A stretch of DNA of 13,470 bases, from contig CAMBQS010000056.1 of assembly GCA_945870015.1 (NCBI GenBank), positions 1 through 13,470 on the forward strand, in the 5' to 3' direction. Source of the DNA: Desulfocicer vacuolatum DSM 3385 (lineage in GTDB: Bacteria; Desulfobacterota; Desulfobacteria; Desulfobacterales; SURF-7). The notes under the pieces are model-generated. The model did no database searches, was not told where the DNA came from, and was given only the letters and a program-made list of their open reading frames with translations. The position numbers and the translations under genes are program-made. Each line of letters opens with the position of its first letter. The stretch's first letter is position 1. Below, in pieces: positions 1 to 7,271 of this stretch.

Positions 1-421
1 TGCTGTCCGCATGGGTGGGGCGTATAATCATCGAATGGGGCTGTATGACGGGGTATTGATAAAAGACAATCATATCGCTGCCTGTGGCGGGATAGGCAAG
101 GCAGTCGAAACAATCCGAGGCAGTATTTCCCACCTTGTCAAAATAGAGGTGGAAGTTTCAGACATGGCGCAAGTCCGGGAAGCACTGGATGCCAGGGCGG
201 ATGTTATCATGCTGGATAATATGGCCATCTCCCGGATCAGAGAAGCTGTGGCCTTGATCAATGGGAAAGCCCTGGTTGAGGTTTCCGGAATGGTGACCAA
301 AAAGGATTTAAAGGAGCTGGCCGGAACAGGGGTGGATATTATTTCTGCAGGGGCATTAACCCATTCGGCACCATCCGTTGATATCAGTATGCGGATTGTG
401 CAGTCCGCGGATAGTAGATAA
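1..421 (+). CDS. nadC: nicotinate-nucleotide pyrophosphorylase (quinolinate phosphoribosyltransferase), C-terminal part
   Basis: NadC converts quinolinate and PRPP to nicotinate mononucleotide, CO2 and PPi in de novo NAD synthesis in the cytoplasm. The gene is cut by the left edge. About 139 codons remain of a protein that is usually about 280 residues, and the frame is open from base 2. Visible family motifs are VRMGG...NHRMGLYDGVLIKDNH (the quinolinate/PRPP-binding part of the barrel), VEVEV, DVIMLDN, LVEVSGMV and the C-terminal GVDIISAGALTHSAPSVDIS. The stop codon (419-421) directly abuts the ATG of the rhomboid gene, so the two are probably cotranscribed. Nicotinate mononucleotide is the precursor of NaAD, the substrate of LarB encoded further right, but no linkage beyond neighbourhood is shown. 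The identification is firm; the start lies outside the window. Confidence 0.95.
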   Translation, partial: AVRMGGAYNHRMGLYDGVLIKDNHIAACGGIGKAVETIRGSISHLVKIEVEVSDMAQVREALDARADVIMLDNMAISRIREAVALINGKALVEVSGMVTKKDLKELAGTGVDIISAGALTHSAPSVDISMRIVQSADSR

Positions 422-1405
422 ATGTTTCCCATTCGAGATACAGTTCCTTCCAGAAATCATCCGGTGGTCAATAATACGATCATCGGAATCAATGTGGCTG
501 TTTTTTTGGTACAACTCGCCCAGGGAGAAGACCTTGCCCGATTCAACTATATCTACGGTCTGGTTCCAGCCCGGTATACGATATCCTATTTTTCTTCCTA
601 TTTTTCCTTTGGGCAGCAGGTGTTTGCTCTCCTCTCCTTCATGTTTCTTCACGGTGGATTTTTTCATCTGCTGGGCAACATGTGGTCGTTGTATATTTTT
701 GGCGATAATGTCGAAGACAGCCTCGGGCATTTGCGGTATCTCATTTTTTACCTTCTCTGCGGACTGGTTTCCGGGTTGTCCCATCTGACGTTAAACCTGG
801 GTTCAAACATTCCCACGATCGGAGCAAGCGGTGCCATTGCCGGGGTAATGGGAGCTTATTTCCTGCTGTATCCGCGATCCCGGATTCTGACGTTCATCCC
901 CATTATCATTATTCCCTGGTTTGTGGAGATTCCTGCATTTATTTTTCTGGGGATCTGGTTTGTAATGCAGATGATGAATGCAACGGGAAGTCAGGCCGGT
1001 GCCTCGGGGATTGCATGGTGGGCACATGTCGGCGGTTTTTTGTTTGGTGTTGTTTTGCTCAAGCTTCTCAAGAACTACCCCAATGTGGGTACCGTAGAAC
1101 GGATGACCCGGGCGACAACCAGAAAGAAAACTGAAAAATTGCAGATTATCCATCCGGTCAGCCAGGATGACTCCCCGCATATGTATGGGGTTATCACGAT
1201 CAGCATTTATGAATCCATGACCGGAACCAGTAAAATGGTCAATATTCCGTGGGGATTTCATAACCGCATGTTCCGGGTGTCGGTTCCGGCAGGAACCCGT
1301 CAGGGCAGCCTGCTGAAACTTCAGGGGCTTGGTAAAATCTTGCCGGATGGCCGGCGGGGGGATCTGTATCTCAAAGTCCTGATTCCGGACCAGAGAGTAT
1401 TCTGA
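422..1405 (+). CDS. rhomboid-family intramembrane serine protease with C-terminal DnaJ-C-like domain
   Basis: The protein is 327 residues long. Residues 1-220 are a rhomboid domain. The N-terminus MFPIRDTVPS is typical of bacterial rhomboids. It is followed by about six hydrophobic segments, the loop HGGFFHLLGNMW (H77, H82, N86), the nucleophile motif GASGAIAG with Ser136, and the second catalytic residue in WWAHVGGFLFG (His202). Such enzymes cut transmembrane helices of client proteins within the inner membrane. After a basic linker (about 226-240), residues 255-323 read like the substrate-binding C-terminal domain of DnaJ/CbpA: ITISIYESMTGTSKMVNIP, then FRVSVPAGTRQGSLLKLQG, then RRGDLYLKV. 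This would form a cytosolic domain that could bind unfolded segments. The start abuts the nadC stop, has no strong Shine-Dalgarno sequence and probably depends on coupling. Rhomboid assignment is firm; the DnaJ-like part is by motif similarity. Confidence 0.93.
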   Translation: MFPIRDTVPSRNHPVVNNTIIGINVAVFLVQLAQGEDLARFNYIYGLVPARYTISYFSSYFSFGQQVFALLSFMFLHGGFFHLLGNMWSLYIFGDNVEDSLGHLRYLIFYLLCGLVSGLSHLTLNLGSNIPTIGASGAIAGVMGAYFLLYPRSRILTFIPIIIIPWFVEIPAFIFLGIWFVMQMMNATGSQAGASGIAWWAHVGGFLFGVVLLKLLKNYPNVGTVERMTRATTRKKTEKLQIIHPVSQDDSPHMYGVITISIYESMTGTSKMVNIPWGFHNRMFRVSVPAGTRQGSLLKLQGLGKILPDGRRGDLYLKVLIPDQRVF

Positions 1406-1412
1406 TGTTTTT

Positions 1413-2327
1413 TTATTTCAGCACCAGTTTATAGGCTTTCTCACGCATCACCGGATAATAGGATTTTTTGGCTTTGGCAAGGCCGGGGATACCCATATCG
1501 CTTTCTTTGTTGATATAGGTGTATTTTTGAAAAAGCCGCCTTGCGCACTCCCGGTCAAAATACTGATACATCCCATTTATAGCAGCAAATGCTTTTTCAA
1601 AATGAAGGACGCCGATGGAGTCTGTCAGATGGGATGCGATGCCAAAAGCACTGACAACATTGTCTACCCTCATGAGGATTCCGTTCATTTCAATCTGATC
1701 GATGTTTTCAATTGCATTGATCGCAGCAATTTTCTCACAGGCAAGATTCTCCTGTTTGTCAATATCATCACAGCCTCTTTCCTCGCACCATTTTTCCAGG
1801 AATTCAATACATTCATCTGCTTTATCGCGGGTGATCGGTTCGATCACTACCCTATCGTTTTTCAGATACGCTCTTTCAAACTGGTTGATGAGGTTTCTTT
1901 TTTTTGAGTACAGGTTTCCCTTGAGTTCGGCAAGATCTTCGGTGCGGTAAATATAATCCTCAAACTCGGATTCTTCATATACATGGAAAAACAGTTTAAT
2001 CTGTTCCGGGCCGTTTGACTGGATATATTCTTCTGTCACAAAACGAATCTGAGTACACTGATGATCCGCTGCAATCCGGTGCAGTTCTTCTGGATTGTGA
2101 TTTTTTTCCGGTGTGATCGGCAGAATGATGTGATTTTTTTCTTCCGTGGTTCCCGATTGAACAAGGATGACCAGGGAATCATTCCATATGGAGGCATACG
2201 GGTGATAGATATGGTTGCTCCATACAATCAGAGAAGGCAGAGAATAGACGCATAACCTGAACCGCTGATTCCTGAAAAAAGGTTTATACAGATTGTAATC
2301 TTCCGGTAGCAGGGGTTTATAAGTCAT
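1413..2327 (-). CDS. DUF2156 (LPG synthetase C-terminal-like) protein
   Basis: This 304-residue soluble protein belongs to DUF2156, the family of the C-terminal catalytic domain of phosphatidylglycerol lysyltransferase (MprF), which has a tandem GNAT-like fold. Visible family motifs are YIYRTEDLAELKGN followed by KKRNLINQF (about 125-150), HFEKAFAAINGMYQYFDRE (242-260) and YINKESDMGIPGLAKAKKSYYP (271-292). No membrane segments are present, so unlike MprF it lacks a flippase part. Whether it transfers an aminoacyl or an acyl group is unknown. Its ATG overlaps the stop of the GNAT gene by four bases (ATGA), with no clear Shine-Dalgarno sequence, which points to translational coupling. It is the last gene of the GGDEF operon and converges on the rhomboid gene with a 7-base gap. 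Family confidence is high, substrate unknown. Confidence 0.85.
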   Translation of the reverse strand: MTYKPLLPEDYNLYKPFFRNQRFRLCVYSLPSLIVWSNHIYHPYASIWNDSLVILVQSGTTEEKNHIILPITPEKNHNPEELHRIAADHQCTQIRFVTEEYIQSNGPEQIKLFFHVYEESEFEDYIYRTEDLAELKGNLYSKKRNLINQFERAYLKNDRVVIEPITRDKADECIEFLEKWCEERGCDDIDKQENLACEKIAAINAIENIDQIEMNGILMRVDNVVSAFGIASHLTDSIGVLHFEKAFAAINGMYQYFDRECARRLFQKYTYINKESDMGIPGLAKAKKSYYPVMREKAYKLVLK

Positions 2328-2743
2328 GGCAATAGGTTCAGCATGGGGATGGCGTTTTTCATTTTTGTAAAACCAAGATTTTCATAAAACGGTTGAGAGT
2401 TGTTTTCCGCAATCAGGCCGATCCATTTCAGACCGTCGGTCTGAAGCTGTTCCACCAGTTTCCGGATAATACCGGAACCGATCTTCCGACCCTGAAATGA
2501 TTTGTCCACCATGACATCCTGTATATAGGCATCGCTTGCTCCGTCGCTGATCGCCCTTCCCATTCCGATAATCCCGTCTTCCGTGGTGGATACAACCATG
2601 AAACAATGACTTCCATGGATGATACGGCTGACAAGTTCGGGGTTGTCCGAGGAATTTTTCCACCATCCAGCCTGCCTGTAAAGGGCGATGATTCGTTCAA
2701 TCTGATCCGGCGAAGGATTTTTCAACAGGGAAAATGTAATCAT
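2324..2743 (-). CDS. GNAT-family N-acetyltransferase
   Basis: I place the start at the ATG of 2743, giving 139 residues (MITFSLLKNP...). A longer reading to 2860 would overlap the 3' end of the GGDEF gene by about 100 bases and adds 39 residues (rich in K, R, S and C) unlike a GNAT N-terminus. The acetyl-CoA binding motif A is clear: VMVDKSFQGRKIGSGII, with the Q/R-x-x-G-x-G core QGRKIGSG at 84-91. The C-terminal motif B is FYENLGF (119-125). The family moves an acetyl group from acetyl-CoA to an amine; the acceptor here cannot be read from sequence. It starts 19 bases after the GGDEF stop and overlaps the DUF2156 start, so it is the middle gene of a three-gene operon. Confidence 0.88.
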   Translation of the reverse strand: MITFSLLKNPSPDQIERIIALYRQAGWWKNSSDNPELVSRIIHGSHCFMVVSTTEDGIIGMGRAISDGASDAYIQDVMVDKSFQGRKIGSGIIRKLVEQLQTDGLKWIGLIAENNSQPFYENLGFTKMKNAIPMLNLLP

Positions 2744-2762
2744 GTTTTTATCTGGGCAGCAG

Positions 2763-3668
2763 TTATTTTTCCGGGAGGCAGGAGATACGGTTTCGTCCGT
2801 TATCTTTTGACAGATAGAGGGCCTGGTCTGCTCTTTGTACAAAGGCTGAAATCCTTTCATCGGTCTGGTATTCGGTCACTCCAATACTGACTGTAATGGT
2901 GATCTGTTTATCCGGCGTAGGTGAAAACACTTCCGATTCAATTGCAATCCGGATACGGTTGGCAACAAACGCGGCTTCTTCACAGGCGGTTTCCGGCAGG
3001 ATCACGGTGAATTCTTCTCCGCCATACCGGTGAGCCGTATCCATCCTGCGCAGACAGGAGCTGATAATCTGTCCCATCCGGATGAGTACTTTATCCCCCT
3101 CCAGATGACCGTAGGTGTCATTGTATTCCTTAAAATGATCAATATCAATCAGCAAAAGGGAAAGCGCATGATTGTAACGATTCAGCCGGTCGATTTCCAG
3201 ATCCAGTTGTTTGTAAAAGTATCTTGAATTGTACAGTTTCGTCAAACCATCGGTGATGGCAAGTTTTTTCAGTTTTTCAAGAATCTGATCCCGTTCCTTT
3301 GAGAGCTGGCGTTCTTTCAATACCCGCTTCATTCTCAGAAGCAGTTCCTCAAACCGGATCGGTTTGAAAATAAAATCACTGGCTCCCTTGCTGATGGCTT
3401 CCTCATAAGAGTGCTCACCACTGAATCCGGTCATGACGATGACATCGGTATCATATTCTTTTTTAATAATATCCGTGAGCTCAAGCCCATTCATTCCGAG
3501 CATCATGATATCGGTGACCACAATGTCCGTATGGTTTGATTTTAAAAAGTCGATTGCGTCCTCACCGCTTGGCAGGGTGGCTGTTTTAAAACCCTCCATC
3601 TCAAGGTATTCACACATGGAATCCCTTATTGCAGGATCATCATCAACAATTAAGACATGAGGGCTCAT
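2763..3668 (-). CDS. response regulator with GGDEF output domain (probable diguanylate cyclase)
   Basis: This 301-residue cytoplasmic protein has a receiver domain (about 1-118) and a GGDEF domain (about 135-298). Receiver residues are intact: acidic pocket DDD (9-11), phosphoacceptor D53, T80 and K102 in FKPIRF. The GGDEF part begins with the usual DGLTKLYNSRYF and carries the active-site loop RYGGEEF (G216-F220), a functional variant. RRMD at 207-210 supplies the RxxD inhibitory site for c-di-GMP feedback. The layout is that of PleD/WspR-like cyclases with one receiver. Phosphorylation by an unidentified sensor kinase should activate c-di-GMP synthesis. No kinase is encoded in the window. 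The ATG at 3668 has an AGGAG only about 18 bases upstream, so the ribosome binding site is weak. Transcription runs divergently from lepA. Confidence 0.95.
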   Translation of the reverse strand: MSPHVLIVDDDPAIRDSMCEYLEMEGFKTATLPSGEDAIDFLKSNHTDIVVTDIMMLGMNGLELTDIIKKEYDTDVIVMTGFSGEHSYEEAISKGASDFIFKPIRFEELLLRMKRVLKERQLSKERDQILEKLKKLAITDGLTKLYNSRYFYKQLDLEIDRLNRYNHALSLLLIDIDHFKEYNDTYGHLEGDKVLIRMGQIISSCLRRMDTAHRYGGEEFTVILPETACEEAAFVANRIRIAIESEVFSPTPDKQITITVSIGVTEYQTDERISAFVQRADQALYLSKDNGRNRISCLPEK

Positions 3669-3757
3669 ATGGGTTGTAACCGGCAGCTCCTAAAGGGAAT
3701 TATTTTTTTTGGAAAACCATCCAAACTCAAGGTTGACACAATTCTATACAGTTTGAT

Positions 3758-3774
3758 AAGTAAGCGCTTTCATT
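3758..3774. promoter_or_regulatory. LacI/cre-like palindrome AAGCGCTT
   Basis: The core AAGCGCTT (3762-3769) is a perfect 8-bp palindrome with the CG-centred core typical of LacI/GalR-family operators. The - strand reads TGAAAGCGCTTAC. It lies just upstream of the lepA extended -10, where a -35 would be, so a bound protein could block that promoter. No LacI-type regulator is encoded in the window, and an 8-bp core can arise by chance. Confidence 0.3.
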
Positions 3775-3785
3775 TTTAATTATTA

Positions 3786-3794
3786 TGCTATAAT
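3786..3794 (+). promoter_or_regulatory. extended -10 promoter for lepA (TGcTATAAT)
   Basis: TG at 3786-3787, one base, then a perfect TATAAT at 3789-3794 form an extended -10 element. The -35 region is poor (CTTTCA, 3767-3772, 16-base spacer), which extended -10 promoters tolerate. Transcription would start near 3801, giving a 5' leader of about 110 bases before lepA. Confidence 0.55.
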
Positions 3795-3890
3795 AATCGT
3801 TATACAGATGGGTGTCAACCGCCTTTTAAACCATCATACCTGTCTGTGAAAGTGAATCCATGATATTGCAGGCCGATTGTATGAACTCAT

Positions 3891-3905
3891 TCCTTTTTAA
3901 AGGAG
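3891..3905 (+). promoter_or_regulatory. lepA Shine-Dalgarno in a small hairpin
   Basis: AAAGGAG (3899-3905) is a strong ribosome binding site 7 bases before the lepA ATG and confirms that start. The complementary TCCTT at 3891-3895 can pair with AAGGA (3900-3904), leaving a 4-base loop TTTA, so the site may be partly masked in the mRNA. The ribosome binding site is firm; the hairpin is weak. Confidence 0.7.
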
Positions 3906-3912
3906 TGATAAA

Positions 3913-5706
3913 ATGAAAAATATCCGTAATTTTAGTATCATTGCCCATATTGATCATGGGAAATCCACCTTATCGGATCGATTGATTCAGATGACGAATG
4001 TTGTGTCTGAACGTGATTTTCAGGATCAGATCCTGGACAGCATGGACATAGAAAGGGAGCGGGGGATTACCATCAAAAGCCAGACAGTGTGTTTACCCTA
4101 TACGGCAAAAGATGGGAAAACCTATTCATTAAACCTGATCGACACCCCCGGACATGTTGATTTTACATATGAAGTTTCACGGGCACTTGCATCCTGTGAG
4201 GGGGCTTTTCTCCTGGTGGATGCCAGCCAGGGAGTGGAAGCGCAGACACTGGCCAATTTATATCTTGCCCTGGAACATAATCTTGAAATTATTCCGGTTA
4301 TCAACAAGATCGATCTGCCATCCGCCAATATCGAATGGGTGAAAGAACAGATCGAAGAGGATCTTGGATTGGATTCGGAATCTGCCATTCTGACTTCCGC
4401 CAAAGAGGGAACCGGTATCGAGGATATTCTTGAAAGTGCGGTCAACCGGCTGCCTGCACCGGAAGGTGACCCGGATGCTCCCTTAAAGGCATTGATTTTT
4501 GATTCCCATTATGATGCATACCGGGGGACGGTGGTTCATATCCGAGTATTTCAAGGCAGGGTTGCACCGGGGGACACAATTCTTTTCATGTACAACAATG
4601 CGAAATACAAGGTGGAAGAGGTTGGTGTGTTCCGGATTATCCGGGAACCGAGGAAAGTCCTTTCCGCCGGAGAGGTTGGATATATTATTGCCGGAATCAA
4701 AACCGTAAGCGATACCCGCTGCGGGGATACGGTTACCCTGAAAAACAATCCGTGCGACAAGCCCGCATCCGGCTTCAAGGAATCCAAACCCGTTGTTTTT
4801 TCATCCTTATATCCTGTGGCAGCCGATGGATATCCGGAACTGGCTATCGCCCTTGAGAAATTGAAATTAAATGACGCCTCCCTGATTTATGAAAAAGATT
4901 CTTCCGCTGCATTGGGATTTGGCTTCCGGTGCGGATTTCTGGGTCTTCTCCATCTGGAGGTTGTCCAGGAGCGTCTGGAGAGGGAATATGACCTTTCCCT
5001 GATTATCACAGCCCCTTCGGTACGGTATGAGGTCCGGTTGACGGATGGGACACTTTTAATGATTGATAACCCGGCCATGTATCCGGACCCGGGAAATATA
5101 GAATACACAAAAGAGCCGTTTATCAAGGCGGCAATCATCATTCCGGATCGGTATATGGGGGCGGTCATGGCCCTTTGCATGGACAGAAGGGGAATAAATA
5201 AAAATTACCAATATCTTACCAATAGCCGTCTGGAGATGATTTTCGAGCTTCCTCTGGCTGAGGTGGTGTATGACTTTTATGATAAACTGAAATCCATCAC
5301 CCAGGGGTATGGTTCGTTTGATTATGAGCTGATTGATTACCGGGAAACCGATCTGGTAAAAGTGGATATCCTGATCAATGGAGACCGGGTAGATGCCCTT
5401 TCCCAGCTTATTCACCGGGACAGGTCCGTGGAACGGGCGCGGGTTGCCTGCGATAAACTTCAGGAGGAAATTCCGCGCCAGATGTTTAAAATCGCCATCC
5501 AGGGTGCAATCGGGGCAAAGATCATTTCCCGGAAAACCATTTCCGCATTTCGGAAGGATGTAACGGCTAAATGTTATGGAGGGGATATCTCCAGAAAAAG
5601 GAAGCTCCTGGAGAAACAGAAAAAGGGAAAAAAGAGAATGAAAATGGTCGGACAGGTGATGATTCCTCAATCTGCATTCCTTTCGGTTTTAAAATCCGAA
5701 GATTGA
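3913..5706 (+). CDS. lepA: elongation factor 4 (LepA), ribosome-associated GTPase
   Basis: LepA/EF4 is a translational GTPase that binds the ribosome, is linked to back-translocation and 30S biogenesis, and acts in the cytoplasm or at the membrane. The 597-residue length is standard. GTPase motifs are intact: G1 AHIDHGKST (11-19), G2 ERGITIKS (49-56), G3 DTPGH with catalytic H81 (77-81), G4 NKID (131-134) and G5 TSAKEGTG. The LepA-specific C-terminal domain is complete: [19 protein letters not shown], then [20 protein letters not shown], then GKKRMK and [11 protein letters not shown] near the end. These separate it from EF-G and BipA. It is preceded by its own promoter and a strong Shine-Dalgarno sequence. 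A TTGACA just past its stop suggests that the amr operon downstream has its own promoter, though read-through is possible because I see no terminator. Confidence 0.98.
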   Translation: MKNIRNFSIIAHIDHGKSTLSDRLIQMTNVVSERDFQDQILDSMDIERERGITIKSQTVCLPYTAKDGKTYSLNLIDTPGHVDFTYEVSRALASCEGAFLLVDASQGVEAQTLANLYLALEHNLEIIPVINKIDLPSANIEWVKEQIEEDLGLDSESAILTSAKEGTGIEDILESAVNRLPAPEGDPDAPLKALIFDSHYDAYRGTVVHIRVFQGRVAPGDTILFMYNNAKYKVEEVGVFRIIREPRKVLSAGEVGYIIAGIKTVSDTRCGDTVTLKNNPCDKPASGFKESKPVVFSSLYPVAADGYPELAIALEKLKLNDASLIYEKDSSAALGFGFRCGFLGLLHLEVVQERLEREYDLSLIITAPSVRYEVRLTDGTLLMIDNPAMYPDPGNIEYTKEPFIKAAIIIPDRYMGAVMALCMDRRGINKNYQYLTNSRLEMIFELPLAEVVYDFYDKLKSITQGYGSFDYELIDYRETDLVKVDILINGDRVDALSQLIHRDRSVERARVACDKLQEEIPRQMFKIAIQGAIGAKIISRKTISAFRKDVTAKCYGGDISRKRKLLEKQKKGKKRMKMVGQVMIPQSAFLSVLKSED

Positions 5707-5712
5707 TTTTTC

Positions 5713-5742
5713 TTGACACGATTTGAAAGCATATTGTATTTA
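5713..5742 (+). promoter_or_regulatory. possible sigma-70 promoter for the amr operon
   Basis: A perfect -35 TTGACA (5713-5718) lies 7 bases after the lepA stop. The best -10 candidates are poor: TATTTA (5737-5742, 18-base spacer) or TGTATT (5735-5740, 16). A start near 5750 would leave about 30 bases before the amrB ATG at 5782. Confidence 0.35.
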
Positions 5743-5781
5743 TTAACCGTTTTTCACATCGAACCAAAATCGGGGTATCTC

Positions 5782-6678
5782 ATGCAACGTTCAATCCGCC
5801 TGATTTACGTCTCTGCCTGGATTATTTTTTTTCAGCTTTTTTTTTCGGTGACTGTTGTAAATTCCAATGAGATTCGAAAGCCGGTATGGGCCGGGAAATT
5901 TTATCCGGAGTCTCCGGCAGAACTTATGGAAACCATCAACAGGCTTTCCGTTGAGGCGGAAAAGACAGTTGTTGTGCAACCGGATGACAGAAAGCTCAAG
6001 GCTATTGTCATACCCCATGCGGGCTATGTTTATTCCGGCTGGACCGCTGCCCATGCCTGTGCTGTATTAAAAGGCAAACAGTTTAAACGGTTGATTCTTA
6101 TGGGGCCGGACCACCGGATCGGCTTTTCAAATGCAGCGATCAGTGCGGTGGATGCATATCAGACTCCTCTGGGGCTTGTGCCTTTGCACAAGGATGCTGC
6201 AAAATTAAGAACCGGGTCAACTCTTTTTCAAGCAGTGCCTGCTTCCGATCAAGTGGAGCACTCTCTGGAGGTGGTGCTTCCGTTTTTACAATATTCATTG
6301 AAAAATTTTTCATTCATACCCATGGTCATGGGAAACAGGGGGGATTTTCAAACAGTCAATAATCATATTGCGGATCTGCTGGATAACGAAACCCTGATTG
6401 TGGTGAGTTCTGATTTATCCCATTTCCTTCCCTACAACCAGGCCAAGATAAGAGACAAAGAAACCATCAATATGATTCTCAATCTGGAAGATGAAAAGCT
6501 GCTTGTTCGTGAGAATGCAGCTTGTGGTGTGATCCCGCTATGCAGTGTGATCCGTTTTGCAGATCGATTTAACTGGAGACCGGAACTGATCCATTATTCA
6601 AACAGTGGAGATACGGCCGGGACAAAGGACAGGGTGGTTGGTTACGCTGCAATCGCTTTTTATGGAGATAATTTATGA
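5782..6678 (+). CDS. amrB: AmmeMemoRadiSam system protein B (MEMO family), with N-terminal signal/anchor
   Basis: The MEMO family shares the fold of class III extradiol dioxygenases and binds a metal ion; its bacterial role is unknown. From the ATG at 5782 the protein has 298 residues. A GGGG 6 bases upstream could serve as ribosome binding site. An upstream TTG at 5713 would add 23 residues but coincides with a -35 element. Conserved motifs: PHAGY (78-82), GPDH (108-111), EHSLEVVLPFLQ (159-170), SSDLSHF (209-215), ACGVIP (247-252) and NSGDT (274-278). H79, H111 and C248 match the His-His-Cys metal site of human MEMO1. Residues 1-28 look like a Sec signal peptide or uncleaved anchor: basic MQRSIR, a hydrophobic stretch of about 20 residues, then VVNS-NE. 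The catalytic domain may therefore sit outside the cytoplasm. It overlaps amrA by four bases. Confidence 0.9.
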   Translation: MQRSIRLIYVSAWIIFFQLFFSVTVVNSNEIRKPVWAGKFYPESPAELMETINRLSVEAEKTVVVQPDDRKLKAIVIPHAGYVYSGWTAAHACAVLKGKQFKRLILMGPDHRIGFSNAAISAVDAYQTPLGLVPLHKDAAKLRTGSTLFQAVPASDQVEHSLEVVLPFLQYSLKNFSFIPMVMGNRGDFQTVNNHIADLLDNETLIVVSSDLSHFLPYNQAKIRDKETINMILNLEDEKLLVRENAACGVIPLCSVIRFADRFNWRPELIHYSNSGDTAGTKDRVVGYAAIAFYGDNL

Positions 6679-7271
6679 AGAAATCGAAAAGTTCAAAGAA
6701 TCTGACTCAAAAGCAAGGGCAGGCCCTGGTTGCTTTTGCAAGGCACTCAATCCAGGAGAGAGTGACACGAAGCCCGGAAATGGATGAAACAATTTCAGAG
6801 ATATTACAGGACCAGCGGCTACAGGAAAAACAGTGTACATTTGTGACCTTACATCAGGATGGTCAACTCAGGGGATGTATCGGGACACTGACCGCTTCAG
6901 AATCGATTGTCGAAGGTGTGAAGAGAAATTCGCTCAATGCGGCTTTGCATGATCACCGTTTTTCTCCTGTCAAACCGGAAGAGCTGGATTCAATAGTCAT
7001 TGAGGTCAGCGTATTGACGGATCCCGCTCCGGTTGAATATTCAGATGGCGCTGATCTGCTTGCAAAATTGCGTCCCGGCGTGGATGGTGTGATTATCCGT
7101 CAGGGGGCGGCCAGGGCAACATTTCTGCCTCAGGTCTGGGATCAGTTGTCCGGACCGGAAGAGTTTTTAACCCATCTGTGTTTGAAAGCAGGACTTGCAG
7201 GAGATGCCTGGCAAACTTCAAAGATTGAGGTATTGATCTATCAGGTTCAATATTTTGAAGAAAAAAAATGA
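6675..7271 (+). CDS. amrA: AmmeMemoRadiSam system protein A (AMMECR1 domain)
   Basis: This 198-residue protein consists almost wholly of an AMMECR1 domain, a conserved family without a known biochemical activity. The signature LRGCIG (65-70, Cys68) is intact. Around it are FVTLHQDG, SIVEGVKRNSLNAALHDHRFSPV, IEVSVLTDP and FLPQVWDQL. No signal peptide is present: the N-terminus is charged and polar (MKKSKSSKNLTQKQ), so it should be cytoplasmic. The ATG (6675) overlaps the amrB stop as ATGA, and GGAG at 6664-6667 is a good ribosome binding site. Its last codons run through an A8 tract (7261-7268) and overlap the start of the membrane gene by 17 bases. Grouping with amrB and amrS is the hallmark of this gene set. 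Confidence 0.93.
   Translation: MKKSKSSKNLTQKQGQALVAFARHSIQERVTRSPEMDETISEILQDQRLQEKQCTFVTLHQDGQLRGCIGTLTASESIVEGVKRNSLNAALHDHRFSPVKPEELDSIVIEVSVLTDPAPVEYSDGADLLAKLRPGVDGVIIRQGAARATFLPQVWDQLSGPEEFLTHLCLKAGLAGDAWQTSKIEVLIYQVQYFEEKK

Larger units (their letters stand above)
3669..3912. promoter_or_regulatory. divergent intergenic region between the GGDEF operon and lepA
   Basis: These 244 bases hold no convincing gene. They are AT-rich and contain the signals listed separately: an extended -10 element facing lepA, an AAGCGCTT palindrome and the lepA ribosome binding site inside a short hairpin. A TTGACA at 3733-3738 on the + strand has no good -10 partner at 16-18 bases. For the leftward operon I see no strong sigma-70 match. 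The - strand reads TATAGAAT around 3742-3749, without a convincing -35. Confidence 0.6.

Noticed and set aside
1..421. Functional link between nadC and larB through nicotinate nucleotides
   Set aside because: NadC product feeds NaAD, the LarB substrate, but the genes are 10 kb apart on opposite strands with unrelated genes between; no evidence beyond pathway knowledge.
356..784. 142-residue open frame on the - strand opposite the rhomboid gene
   Set aside because: Antisense to conserved rhomboid motifs and the nadC end; no protein-like features.
1406..1414. Possible terminator between the rhomboid and DUF2156 genes (T7 run)
   Set aside because: No GC-rich stem directly precedes the T-run on the + strand; the nearest GTCC/GGAC stem is about 16 bases away.
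2744..2860. Longer N-terminus for the GNAT gene
   Set aside because: It overlaps the coding end of the GGDEF gene and the extra residues do not resemble a GNAT; the ATG at 2743 sits just after the upstream stop.
5056..5670. 204-residue open frame on the - strand opposite lepA
   Set aside because: It lies wholly antisense to the strongly conserved 3' half of lepA and its translation shows no recognisable family or composition of a real protein.
5713..5781. TTG start giving amrB 23 extra N-terminal residues
   Set aside because: The TTG is part of a perfect TTGACA. The added residues would precede a normal signal peptide, and the ATG at 5782 has a plausible ribosome binding site.
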